Shown here: piece by piece, positions 41,769 through 51,599 of the stretch
Numbering within the stretch: the first letter of the stretch is position 1
How the letters are laid out: every line of letters begins with the position of its first letter
Assembly (NCBI GenBank): GCA_008690995.1
Contig: VRMN01000002.1
Location: 2,343,699-2,407,698 of the forward strand
Direction of reading: 5' to 3'
From: Porphyridium purpureum
Taxonomy: Eukaryota; Rhodophyta; Bangiophyceae; Porphyridiales; Porphyridiaceae
DNA: 64,000 nucleotides
The notes under the pieces: generated by a model
Databases searched by the model: none
The model's input: the letters and a program-made list of their open reading frames with translations, nothing else
Told to the model about the DNA's origin: nothing
Program-made: the position numbers and the translations under genes

Positions 41769-41943
41769 AGGGTTAGAGGCGTTTTTCAGGTAGGGTGGGC
41801 CCTGCGGTTCGGCCATACCATAGTACAGTTGCTTCGGACTCTAGTACAGCTGCTTCAGACTGTAGTATTGGGTTAGTGCGTTTTGGGAAGGATGTGTGGT
41901 CCACAGTGCAGTTCGCAGTGCAGTCAGCGTACTACAGTATAGT
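41767..41943 (+). other. Telomere-like junction and adjoining unclassified spacer
   Basis: CTAGGGTTA at about 41767-41775 is followed by GAGGCGTTTTTCAGGTAGGG, a relative of the motif at 51790 and 60022. The rest (41800-41943) contains GTACAGTTGCTTC/GTACAGCTGCTTC short repeats and TATTGGGTTAGTGCG; no gene is seen. Confidence 0.6.
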
Positions 41944-41948
41944 GAAAT

Positions 41949-42756
41949 CATGGATTAAAAGTGTTCCGGTCCGAGAGACGCCCTGGGTGTACACCCGGAG
42001 GTACGGCGTCTCGGAATTGTTTGAGGTACAGGGGCTTTTTCGCCCACGTGGTTTTTTACCCTGTACCTCTGGTTTGTGCATTGTTGTCTTTCGCCCCGAG
42101 GAGCCGGAGTCGCGTGTCCGAGGGAAGCAGGAGCCGCTTGGCGGCCGGCCAGCACCCATTGAGCCGCTTGCTGACGTGGCTGGCTGTGGCTTCGTTCTGT
42201 GGAACGAACGGAGGAAAGCCCAGCCTTTGGGAGAAATAATTTCTCCCTTCCGCGTCAAGGACAGCAAGGACGGCGGGGTATATAATGGGCGCGGGCCTGT
42301 GCGGTTCCCCGGATTTTCTTTAGAGCGGAAGAAGGAGAGGCAAGGGAGAAGGACACAGAGAATAAAAGGAAGAGTTGTTCTTTGGTGTCGGGTGCCTGGG
42401 CGTGGTCGTCGGAAGGCGTGGGGCCTTTTGCTGAGCCTGTGTAGCAGAGCCAGCAGCACATCGTGTCTGGGGGGTTTCGGTGCTCTTGGAGCACTGAAGG
42501 CAGACGGCGGCTTTGTCCGTTACGACACCCTGCCCCTGTCGAGACCGGTGCTGTCTGTGCCGACGCGAAAGGCAATAGTAGAGGCCCTATACGCTGGATT
42601 TTCCACGCCCCGGGTATTCGTCGTCTGTGTTGTGTGCGTCGTGTGGTTGTGTTCTCTGTGCTGTGTGCGTCGTGTTGCTGGGGTTCGGTCATCTGAGAAG
42701 GGTTGTGTCATCCGGGTTCGTGCGCTTGTCATCATCAAGCGTGCGAGAATTTAAAG
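41949..42756 (+). repeat. 5' LTR of copia C
   Basis: 808 bp. It has TATATAA at 42279-42285 and AATAAA at 42361-42366 about 80 bp later, suggesting a short R region. Confidence 0.93.
42279..42285 (+). promoter_or_regulatory. TATA box in copia C 5' LTR
   Basis: TATATAA in GGGGTATATAATGGGC. It is preserved in the right LTR (about 47472) and in the truncated copy near 50928. Confidence 0.65.
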
Positions 42757-42768
42757 TGGTATCATCGC
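42757..42768 (+). other. Primer-binding site of copia C
   Basis: TGGTATCATCGC directly after the LTR, identical to the site in copia A. Confidence 0.7.
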
Positions 42769-42778
42769 ATCGGCGAAG

Positions 42779-43735
42779 ATGGATTCTGAGGGAATGGACG
42801 TGCAGGGCCTGCAGGGCGGCGCGTCGTGGATTGAAGCTTTCAACCAGCTTCATGCTCGTATCGGAGGACAAGAAATGATGATTGTGCAGCTGCAGGAGGG
42901 AAATCGCCTCTTGCAGGAGATGCTGCAGAATGTGATGCATCAGGCATCTGTGTCAGCTGGTCCCGGCGAAACGGAAAGGACCGTTGCATCGCTGATTGGA
43001 CGCAGCTTGAGAAAATACGACGGACAGCGCGACAAACTCGTTGTGAACGAGTGGTTGTCGAGGATGAAGCAAGACTTGGACATGTGCATGCCAGCTGGAG
43101 CGCTGGAGTCGCAGAAGGTGATCGTAGCGTCGCGCTTCTTTGAGAAGGATGCCGCGCTGTTGTGGGCAGCTCGCCCTGAGGAACAGAGGATGGCATTGGC
43201 CGAGTCCGGTTGGAATGCGTTCGCGAGCTTCGTGCGGACGGCATTTGAGCCGCCGCAGGCATACCTGACTGCTCGAACGAACTTGTATCAGCTGAAGCAG
43301 GGCAAGATGACTGTTGCTGAGTTTGAGCAGCGCCTGAGGATGGTGGCTCTGTCCGTGGATAGTGTGACAGATGCCGAGCTCAACACCATCTTCACTCTCG
43401 GCCTGAAGGAGAAGCTTCGCCTTGAGGTGGCGCGTCAGGACACGAAGACGCTGGAAGAGTCGCTGAGGGCGGCGTTGGCTGCGGAGCAGGTTGGTAGGTT
43501 TGGAGGAGACATGAGGGAGGCTTTTCATGGCGCCTCGAGTCCAAACTACCGGAACAGCTCGTCGTATGCCGGGACGGCGCCAATGGATTTGGGCGTCGTG
43601 GAGAAACGCCAGCCGGAGAAGCGCAAGCATGCGGACATGGGCAAAGTCAGATGCTACCATTGCGGGCAGCGCGGCCACATCAAACCCAATTGCCCAAAGC
43701 GGAATGGGCACTTGGCGGGAGGCCCGGAAAACTAA
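42779..43735 (+). CDS. gag: Copia C Gag with CCHC zinc knuckle
   Basis: 318 residues. The ATG lies 22 bases after the LTR. Domain order is as in copia A: N-terminal helix (WIEAFNQLHARIGGQEMM), capsid-like core (RSLRKYDGQRDKLVVNEWLS), knuckle CYHCGQRGHIKPNC near the C-terminus. The pol frame is already open in the -1 phase over the last 85 bases of gag. Confidence 0.92.
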   Translation: MDSEGMDVQGLQGGASWIEAFNQLHARIGGQEMMIVQLQEGNRLLQEMLQNVMHQASVSAGPGETERTVASLIGRSLRKYDGQRDKLVVNEWLSRMKQDLDMCMPAGALESQKVIVASRFFEKDAALLWAARPEEQRMALAESGWNAFASFVRTAFEPPQAYLTARTNLYQLKQGKMTVAEFEQRLRMVALSVDSVTDAELNTIFTLGLKEKLRLEVARQDTKTLEESLRAALAAEQVGRFGGDMREAFHGASSPNYRNSSSYAGTAPMDLGVVEKRQPEKRKHADMGKVRCYHCGQRGHIKPNCPKRNGHLAGGPEN

Positions 43736-43788
43736 AACCTCGAGGGAGAAGTTGGGAGGTGCACTCGAGGGGAACGGAACCTCCCGGG

Positions 43789-46700
43789 ATGGGCTTTGTA
43801 GGTGAGGTCTGGCGCGCTGATGCGGCGTCGAGGTTGCTCTACAAGCGTGGAACTTTAGATGGCGAGTCTGTCCAATTTCTGGTGGACAGCGGAGCATCGC
43901 ACAATTTTCTTGGATCTCGCTTTGTCGGCAGATTTGAAGGGCGCGAGAACGGAATGGTCAAGCTTGCGGGTGGGCAAAGTGTCTTAGTGCATGGCCCGGT
44001 GTTGCAGCATGTTGATCTTGGGTTCTGGAAAGGGCCGGTCAAGTTTTATGTCGGGCCTCTGCAAATGGATGCAATTCTCGGGTGGGACTGGCTGAGTCGC
44101 GTGAACCCGAGGATTGATTGGCAGAGGGGTTCGATGGACTTGGGACTTGAAAATGTGGAAGATTGTGCGATGGTGAATGTCGTGGACGCTCTTTCCGAGT
44201 CAAGCGGAAATCAAGCGTACGATGGAGAAGAGGAGAGTGCCAGTGAAGGGGTCGAAGGAAAGATGGCCGGGATGGAACATGCGTTGACTCACATGCCGAT
44301 GCGGGATGATTGTGAGACGTGTGTTGTGGCCAAGATCAAGAGCCAACCAGCAAGAAGGCTGGAGAAGGACTTGTCCACTTTGTCGCTCAATGACGAAGTT
44401 GGGATCGACCTGGTGGAGCCCGGACGTAACGTGGAAGCCATCGATGGGGCGAAGTACATACTGACGCACATCGATAGAGCGACGAGGTGGGCCACACTGG
44501 CAGGATTGAGAGCCAAAACGCATACGGCGGTTGCTGAAGCTTGGACAAGCGTGCAAGCCGGGCGAGGATGGCCAAAGGTACTGAGGACAGATGATGGAAA
44601 CGAGTTCAGGGGAAATGTGAGCAATTTGGTACGGGAGAATCTCGTGAAGCATGAGATTGGCGTCCCACATAGACCAAATAGCCACGCTGAACAGGAACGT
44701 TTCCATCATACTTTGAATCAGGGGGTACGAGCAAATCTCCTGCAGTCTGGGCTGGGAAAGCGGTGGTTTTTGCATGCCGCTCAGCATTTCGTCTTCATGT
44801 TCAATCGGCTGCACCCAGACAAGAGGTCTGGGAAGTCTCCGTATGAAATGAGGTACGGTGAGAGATGGAAGCGGGGGAAGGTAGCAGTACCATTTGGATG
44901 CAAGGTGGTGTTCAAGAATGATCAACCTGAGAACAAGTATGCACCCAGAGGAAAGATTGGAGTCCTTGTTGGAGTTGCGGAGCATCCGCTGGCAATCTGG
45001 GTCCTTCCTCAGGAGGAGTGGACGAGTGCGGCACCGAGGCTGACTCGCACTCAGGACTTCAAGGCGTTCCCTGAAGTGTTTCCAATGCGGACTTTGGAAA
45101 CAAGGGATGACGAGGAGGTCTCGGCACGTGAGGGTGAAATCGACTTTCACTCTAGGCAGGAAGAACCGGATAGTCAAGAGACTATGGTGTTGCCTACGAA
45201 TACGGCCGAGGCGCGTGAATCCGGGAACTTGGAGGAGGATGTTCCCCTACCTGTTGGAAGAAGGGGGAAACGAAAACCCAGGGTATCTTGGAGCCGGGAA
45301 GAGGATCAGGCCATCATGGATGGCTTACGGCTCTTTGGCTGGGGGAAGTGGGAAAGAACTCTGCAAGAATACAAGGCAGTGTTCCGCGATTCAAGAAACG
45401 GAAAGGATGTGCGAGCCCGGGCTCATAATATGGGCCTCTCGGAGGAAAATTGGAGGCAACGCGCAGGAGTTGCTCCAGAAACACCGCAATTGAACTTGAC
45501 AACTTTGTTGCAGACGAGCCAAGCTCTGGCTTCTTCGGCTGGAAGAGAAGCCATGCAAAAAGAAGTGGACTTGATGATCCGATTCAAGGTATGGGATGAG
45601 CAACCTATTTCAAGGGAAGAAGCTCTCAAGGTCCCAGGCGCACGATTTGTGCGGACACACTTTATATTCGGATTGAAGTTCGCTGAGCTTCCGGAGGAGT
45701 TTCGCAAGGTCAAGTGTCGGCTTGTTGCTGGTGGAAATAGGATTTGGGATGCCTCAGGGAAGGTCACTCAGGATGTGTTTGACTATGAGGTGCCCGCGGG
45801 CCTGTCTGCAATCAGAATGTTGATAGCTTTGGCCGCGATCCTGGGATTGAAAATCGTGTCGTTCGATGTGACGTCGGCGTACTTACACGCTGACTTATCA
45901 GGACCACCGACGTTTGCCATGTTGCCCCGTCACGTTCCAGGAGGAGGTGATGGACTTGTCGTTCGCTTGAGAAGGGCGCTTTATGGCTTGCCAAGAAGCG
46001 GGTCTGACTTTTCCCAGGATGCCCGCAGAAGACTTCAAAAGTTCGGGTGGGACTTGATTCACGGTGAGAAGAACGTATACGTGAAAAAGATGGCGGGAAG
46101 TGCATCTGTTGCACTCTTGGCCTTGTATGTCGATGATGGCCTGCTCGCGTGTGCCGAGAAGGATCGGGGTGAGATATTTCGAGAGTTGAGGTCAGAGTTC
46201 CTCATTGAGAAGGAGCCAGAAGTCCTCTCGGAAGGTACCCCGTTGAGGTTCCTAGGTCTCACGATCTCGGAGTCGGCGGCACGGCTTTCGTTGGATCATG
46301 ATCACTACCAAGCTTTGGTGGTGAAGGAATTCGAAGAAGAACTTGGGCAGGTGCTGCGAGCGGTGAAATCACCAGGTGAGAAGATGAATGCTGACGCTGT
46401 ATTGGATGTTCAAGTCGAACATGGACATCTGAAAATACGCGAGCATGTTGGGCGGCTGCTGTGGTTGGCCAGGACGGTCAGACCGGATATCTCGTACGCA
46501 GTTGGAGTGGTGGCTCGGTACGTGGATAGCTGGAACGTCGCAGCTGAGAGACTCCTGGTTCGCGTCATGCAATACTTGAAGGTTCCTCGTGAACCACTTG
46601 AGTATTTGCGGATGACGTCATTGAAGGTCGGTGACGTAAGCGTCTTGGGCTATGCTGATGCCGACTTCGCTGGATGTCCGGAAACGCGCAAGTCGACGTC

Positions 46701-47151
46701 TGGACGAGTGACGTACTTGGTCGCGGGTGGAAACAAGTATCTGGTCGACTGGAGCTCCAGAAGGCAACGCTTTGTGAGCTCTTCGACCTCTGAGTCTGAG
46801 ATGGCCGCTCTGGAAGAAGCGGTGCAGTTGTCTCTGTTTCCGGCATTGTCGTTTCTTCGAAGCGTGCAGGAGGGTGATTATGCGTTGACCCTGCTTTGTG
46901 ATAGTCAAGTTGTTCTCCGTGCGGTCAAGATGGGCTACTCGCCAAAGTTGCATCACATGGCAGTGACCAGAGCCACGGACTTGGCGTGGATACACCAAGT
47001 TTGCGAGAAGCAAAAGCTGGTGAGATTGGAATATGTGAGGACGGGGGAAAACGTGTCCGACTTGATGACAAAACCTTTGTTTCCGGAAGGTCATATCAGG
47101 TGTTGGACTATGTTACGCGTCCCTCAGATCGGAAGGAGGAGCATGGATTAA
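43789..47151 (+). CDS. pol: Copia C Pol polyprotein with inserted Myb/SANT-like domain
   Basis: 1120 residues from the ATG at 43789, chosen to match copia A; the frame is open from at least 43651. Protease VDSGAS near residue 33, integrase His/Cys block HALTHMPMRDDCETC, then Asp (GIDLVEP), Asp (RTDDGNEF) and Glu (AEQERFHH). About residues 493-556 read VSWSREEDQAIMDGLRLFGW followed by GKWERTL and RNGKDVRARAHNMG: the Trp/Glu-Glu-Asp/Gly-Trp pattern of a single Myb/SANT repeat with a third helix reminiscent of a telobox. RT (SFDVTSAYLHA, YVDDG) and RNase H (ADADFAGCPETR, SSSTSESEMAAL, DLMTKPLFPEGH) follow. Copia A has a coiled coil in place of the Myb-like insert. Pol ends with RRSMD inside the LTR. 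All catalytic motifs are present, so this copy may be functional. Confidence 0.93.
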   Translation: MGFVGEVWRADAASRLLYKRGTLDGESVQFLVDSGASHNFLGSRFVGRFEGRENGMVKLAGGQSVLVHGPVLQHVDLGFWKGPVKFYVGPLQMDAILGWDWLSRVNPRIDWQRGSMDLGLENVEDCAMVNVVDALSESSGNQAYDGEEESASEGVEGKMAGMEHALTHMPMRDDCETCVVAKIKSQPARRLEKDLSTLSLNDEVGIDLVEPGRNVEAIDGAKYILTHIDRATRWATLAGLRAKTHTAVAEAWTSVQAGRGWPKVLRTDDGNEFRGNVSNLVRENLVKHEIGVPHRPNSHAEQERFHHTLNQGVRANLLQSGLGKRWFLHAAQHFVFMFNRLHPDKRSGKSPYEMRYGERWKRGKVAVPFGCKVVFKNDQPENKYAPRGKIGVLVGVAEHPLAIWVLPQEEWTSAAPRLTRTQDFKAFPEVFPMRTLETRDDEEVSAREGEIDFHSRQEEPDSQETMVLPTNTAEARESGNLEEDVPLPVGRRGKRKPRVSWSREEDQAIMDGLRLFGWGKWERTLQEYKAVFRDSRNGKDVRARAHNMGLSEENWRQRAGVAPETPQLNLTTLLQTSQALASSAGREAMQKEVDLMIRFKVWDEQPISREEALKVPGARFVRTHFIFGLKFAELPEEFRKVKCRLVAGGNRIWDASGKVTQDVFDYEVPAGLSAIRMLIALAAILGLKIVSFDVTSAYLHADLSGPPTFAMLPRHVPGGGDGLVVRLRRALYGLPRSGSDFSQDARRRLQKFGWDLIHGEKNVYVKKMAGSASVALLALYVDDGLLACAEKDRGEIFRELRSEFLIEKEPEVLSEGTPLRFLGLTISESAARLSLDHDHYQALVVKEFEEELGQVLRAVKSPGEKMNADAVLDVQVEHGHLKIREHVGRLLWLARTVRPDISYAVGVVARYVDSWNVAAERLLVRVMQYLKVPREPLEYLRMTSLKVGDVSVLGYADADFAGCPETRKSTSGRVTYLVAGGNKYLVDWSSRRQRFVSSSTSESEMAALEEAVQLSLFPALSFLRSVQEGDYALTLLCDSQVVLRAVKMGYSPKLHHMAVTRATDLAWIHQVCEKQKLVRLEYVRTGENVSDLMTKPLFPEGHIRCWTMLRVPQIGRRSMD

Positions 47152-47918
47152 AAGTGTTCCGGTCCGAGAGACGCCCTGGGTGTACACCCGGAGGTACGGC
47201 GTCTCGGAATTGTTTGAGGTACAGGGGCTTTTTCGCCCACGTGGTTTTTTACCCTGTACCTCTGGTTTGTGCATTGTTGTCTTTCGCCCCGAGGAGCCGG
47301 AGTCGCGTGTCCGAGGGAAGCAGGAGCCGCTTGGCGGCCGGCCAGCACCCATTGAGCCGCTTGCTGACGTGGCTGGCTGTGGCTTCGTTCTGTGGAACGA
47401 ACGGAGGAAAGCCCAGCCTTTGGGAGAAATAATTTCTCCCTTCCGCGTCAAGGACAGCAAGGACGGCGGGGTATATAATGGGCGCGGGCCCGTGCGGTTC
47501 CCCGGATTTTCTTTAGAGCGGAAGAAGTAGAGGCAAGGGAGAAGGACACAGAGAATAAAAGAGGAGTTGGTTCTTTGGTGTCGGGTGCCTGGGCGTGGTC
47601 GTCGGAAGGCGTGGGGCCTTTTGCTGAGCCTGTGTAGCAGAGCCAGCAGCACATCGTGTCTGGGGGGTTTCGGTGCTCTTAGAGCACTGAAGGCAGACGG
47701 CGGCTTTGTCCGTTACGACACCCTGCCCCTGTCGAGACCGGTGCTGTCTGTGCCGACGCGAAAGGCAATAGTAGAGGCCCTATACGTTGGATTTTCCACG
47801 CCCCGGGTATTCGTCGTCTGTGTTGTGTGCGTCGTGTTGCTGGGGTTCGGTCATCTGAGAAGGGTTGTGTCATCCGGGTTCGTGCGCTTGTCATCATCAA
47901 GCGTGCGAGAATTTAAAG
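47142..47918 (+). repeat. 3' LTR of copia C, with 31-bp deletion
   Basis: 777 bp. Compared with the 5' LTR it lacks 31 bp between two copies of GTGTGCGTCGTGT, the expected result of slippage between direct repeats. About seven other base differences are visible. Confidence 0.92.
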
Positions 47919-48032
47919 GAAATGCGTACTTTCTGGGTTACTCTAGGGTTAAAGGAGGTTTTGCGGGTTGGGTTAGCTTACCTCATCTCTAGTACAGTTC
48001 ACGATCCACACTGTACACTACTGTAGGGTCTT
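47919..48032 (+). other. Telomere-like GGGTTACTCTAGGGTTA and spacer between copia C and module copy 2
   Basis: After the GAAAT target duplication and nine more bases comes CTGGGTTACTCTAGGGTTAA (from 47933). GGGTTGGGTTAG follows near 47967 and TGTAGGGTCTTAGGGTTAT at the module boundary. No gene is present. Confidence 0.6.
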
Positions 48033-50315
48033 AGGGTTATATAGGCGAAAAATACCTGCAGCGAGAAATTTTAGCCTTGAACGGTAGGGTAACGTGACTT
48101 AAAATCATAAAACAAGGTTACTTTACTATGGAATGCCGCTGTTGTGGGGGTACGCTGCGGAACCCTAAAGTTAATGTAAGCGCGTCCGCAAAACAGGTGC
48201 GTTTTGCTAAATGAAATTCGGTTACTATGAAAAAAAATTACTTTACTAGAGCTGATTTTACTATTCAAACGCACGTATTTAGAGGCTTTGTGCCCATTTC
48301 AATGTCATCCTCAGCAAAGTAATTTGTATTGCATAGACATCACAAATTGTAATGCATTGCAGCGTCATCCCATGTGAAGGACACGGGACTATATGAGAAT
48401 GACACTGTTTGATGATTTAAATAAGCATAGAAGGATAGGCTATAATTATGATCATGCCGGCGGCGAAGGAGGGGAGGTCGACGCGAAGGGGAAGAAGGTT
48501 GGATCCGGATGGTTGTCGAGCGCGGGCGGGCGCGGGCGAGCGCGGTGGGCGCGGCGGGCGCGGGCGGCGCGTGGCGGCGGCGCGCGGGCGCGGTGGGCGC
48601 GCGGGCGCGGCGGGCGCGGCGCTGTTCGCGGGCGCGCGGTGGGGTGCGGGCACGGGCGGGCGGCAGTGCGCGAGTGGCGCGGCGGTGGTAGCCGGGCAGA
48701 AGTGGCGCGGCGTGCGTGAGAATGTTGGATAGGCACTGGGCAGTGCTTCACACGAGCGGCACGAGGACGGCGCACAGGCGCGCGATCCGTTTCAACAGCT
48801 GTGTGCATTGTGCACTTGCGAGCTGAACCTAACCAACATGCTCGAATGCGTCAAGGCAAGGATGCTGGCGAATGTGAGCGGGATGCTTTTGAGTGGTAAG
48901 CCGGGCACTGGTTTGGGCATGGATGTGTTGCGTGAGGGCGCAGTATGCATGCGCTGGCGTGAGAATGGAGTGCGTGATTGAATGCCACGAAGCGTGCCAT
49001 GGATGATGTTTTCATTGCTGCCGTCTCGTTACGAGCGACTGCTCGCTTGCGCGATTCTCAAGCGACAGAGGTGGGTTGCGTTTTGGGCGGCCGGGCTATG
49101 ACAACACCTTTGATGATCGAACGATGCTGGGCTCGCTGTGCTGGGCTCGCTGTGCTGGGCTCGCTGTGCTGGGCTCGCTGTACTGAGCTCGCTGTGCTGG
49201 GCTCGCTGTGTGGGCTCGCTGTGTGGGCTCGCTGTTCGTTGCGTCCCGTCAGGCAGTAAGCTTCAGGGCACGCGTACTGTTGCACACGAGGCGGCTGCGC
49301 ACAACAAGCTGGTGCGTTCATCGGGCGCGGTGCGCGGCTTGCAAAGAGCGTGGGCTAACGTTGGATGTTGCGGTGCGCGCACCTTTCAAGGCAGAAAGAG
49401 ATGGATTGCATTTTTGGCCGCCGGGCTGGGCGACACTTTTGATGGCTGCGCGGTACGGGCTCGCTACGCCCTGTGCGCGTTGTGGACCAGCAAACTGTGG
49501 CAACACCTTTCCTTTTCGCGAGATATGGGCTCGCTGTGCACTGTGGCTTGCGTGCCGTTAAGCGCCAAGCTTTAGCGTGAGTGCATTGGTGAAAAAGAGG
49601 CGGCGTTGTGCGTCGATCTTGCTCGTTCGTTGTCCGCGGGGCGCACACGACGCAAAGAACGTGGGCAGTGGTTGAATGTCGCGATGCGCGTCGACGCCAA
49701 GCCTGCGCACTAAGACCGCGCGCAGCCGGAGAACGTAGGCGACGTAGCCTGAATCCGCATCTCGGCGTGACCGGTGCAACAGTGCCAGTTTCGTTATGCT
49801 GTGTCTTGCCAGATCGCAATGGCGCTGGCGCGATCTTGCACGTGTGCGCTCGTGAATGGGCTGCCGCGATTGTTGGTGGGACGTCGGCTCTGGAGTTGCG
49901 CAGACAAACGGCAGCCGAGGGCTGGCGCGAAAAATGGGGCGCCGATGGGGTGGTGCGGAAATCGTGGCGGTGACGGGCTGGTGAAAAGATCATGGCTGCG
50001 GCGATCGCGTCGCTACGCGCATGCCACACTGTTATATGTGTGCGATCAGCTCTGGCGCCGCTTCTCGCGAAACTTCGAGCTACTGCTGAAAGCATGTTAC
50101 GAAAATAAAATACAACGTAGCCAAGAAAACTTGAGCCAGCGCTTTGCAGCAGACTCAAGACATACCCTTGAAAGACACGGACTTGCCATGTGTCATGCAC
50201 AACTTTTCGAAGGCAAAGTGTGAGAATTGTGAGCGCGGGGAATGTACTGAACACTACCGAAGACCACAGAACACTATAGGAGACCACAGAACACTACGAA
50301 AAGCCGCTGGACACT
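48033..50315 (+). repeat. Subtelomeric-type module, copy 2
   Basis: Direct repeat of 26793-29094, offset about 21.2 kb, nearly identical outside the GC tract (about 48470-48700) and the 14-bp repeat (49127-49237). The head is TTAGGGTTATATAGG and it ends in the minisatellite. No recognisable gene. Confidence 0.88.
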
Positions 50316-50594
50316 ACTGGAGACCACAGAACACTACAGGAGACCACAGAACACTACAGGAGACCACAGAACACTACAGAAGACCACAGAACACTACGAA
50401 AAGCCGCTGGACACTACTGGAGACCACAGAACACTACAGGAGACCACAGAACACTACAGAAGACCACAGAACACTACGAAAAGCCGCTGGACACTACTGG
50501 AGACCACAGAACACTACAGGAGACCACAGAACACTACAGAAGACCACAGAACACTACGAAAAGCCGCTGGACACTACTGGAGACCACAGAACAC
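50248..50594. repeat. 20-bp minisatellite, segment 4
   Basis: About seventeen units with the same four variants and 80-bp order as 34874-35227. Ends at a copia C-family insertion that starts after AACAC. Confidence 0.9.
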
Positions 50595-51403
50595 CATGGA
50601 TTAAAAGTGTTCCGGTCCGAGAGACGCCCTGGGTGTACACCCGGAGGTACGGCGTCTCGGAATTGTTTGAGGTACAGGGGCTTTTTCGCCCGCGTGGTTT
50701 TTTACCCTGTACCTCTGGTTTTGTGCATTGTTGTCTTTCGCCCCGAGGAGCCGGAGTCGCGTGTCCGAGGGAAGCAGGAGCCGCTTGGCGGCCGGCCGGC
50801 ACCCATTGAGCCGCTTGCTGACGTGGCTGGCTGTGGCTTCGTTCCGTGGAACGAACGGAGGAAAGCCCAGCCTTTTGGGAGAAATAATTTCTCCCTTCCG
50901 CGTCAAGGACAGCAAGGACGGCGGGGTATATAATGGGCGCGGGCCTGTGCGGTTCCCCGGATTTTCTTTAGAGCGGAAGAAGAAGAGGCAAGGGAGTACG
51001 ACACAGAGAATAAAGGAAGAGTTGTTCTTTGGTGTCGGGTGCCTGGGCGTGGTCGTCGGAAGACGTGGGGCCTTTTGCTGAGCCTGTGTAGCAGAGCCAG
51101 CAGCACATCGTGTCTGGGGGGTTTCGGTGCTCTTGGAGCACTGAAGGCAGACGGCGGCTTTGTCCGTTACGACACCCTGCCCCTGTCGAGACCGGTGCTG
51201 TCTGTGCCGACGCGAAAGGCAATAGTAGAGGCCCTATACGTTGGATTTTCCACGCCCCGGGTATTCGTCGTCTGTGTTGTGTGCGTCGTGTGGTTGTGTT
51301 CTCTGTGCTGTGTGCGTCGTGTTGCTGGGGTTCGGTCATCTGAGAAGGGTTGTGTCATCCGGGTTCGTGCGCTTGTCATCATCAAGCGTGCGAGAATTTA
51401 AAG
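50595..51403 (+). repeat. 5' LTR of the truncated copia C-family element
   Basis: 809 bp, starts CATGGATT, ends TTTAAAG, retains the 31-bp segment missing from the 3' LTR of copia C. Confidence 0.9.
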
Positions 51404-51425
51404 TGGTATCATCGCATCGGCGAAG

Positions 51426-51599
51426 ATGGATTCTGAGGGAATGGACGTGCAGGGCCTGCAGGGCGGCGCGTCGTGGATTGAAGCTTTCAACCAGCTTCAT
51501 GCTCGTATCGGAGGACAAGAAATGATGATTGTGCAGCTGCAGGAGGGAAATCGCCTCTTGCAGGAGATGCTGCAGAGCGTGATGCATCAGGCATCTGTG
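51426..51599 (+). pseudogene. gag: N-terminal gag fragment (truncated copia)
   Basis: 58 codons identical to the start of copia C Gag except one Asn to Ser change. The frame then runs into telomere-like DNA and stops at 51626. Dead by truncation. Confidence 0.9.

Larger units (their letters stand above)
41099..41769 (-). mobile_element. Copia D fragment: 3' LTR plus end of pol, cut at a telomere-like junction
   Basis: TGTAGAATAAACC at 41099 and GCTCACA ending at 41412 bound a 314-bp LTR (TGT...ACA). Right of it is the end of a copia pol on the minus strand. At about 41769 the pol sequence stops and CTAGGGTTAGAGGCG follows. The 5' part of the element is missing on the right, and no second LTR is present. 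Confidence 0.8.
41949..47918 (+). mobile_element. Ty1/copia retrotransposon C with Myb/SANT-like domain, apparently intact (5.97 kb)
   Basis: LTRs of 808 bp (41949-42756) and 777 bp (47142-47918) are about 99% alike except for one 31-bp deletion in the right copy. GAAAT flanks both sides (41944-41948, 47919-47923). TGGTATCATCGC abuts the left LTR and GGAAGGAGGAG abuts the right one. gag and pol are uninterrupted. Ends are CATGGATT...TTTAAAG, not TG...CA. It is the same family as copia A but carries a DNA-binding-like insertion in Pol. Confidence 0.95.
50595..51599 (+). mobile_element. Copia C-family element truncated inside gag at a telomere-like junction
   Basis: A complete 809-bp LTR (50595-51403) with TATATAA and AATAAA is followed by the TGGTATCATCGC primer site and the first 58 codons of gag. 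The match to copia C ends at GCATCTGTG (51599), and the next bases are GTTACTCTAGGGTTAGGGTT. The left flank AACAC equals the copia A target site. Confidence 0.92.
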
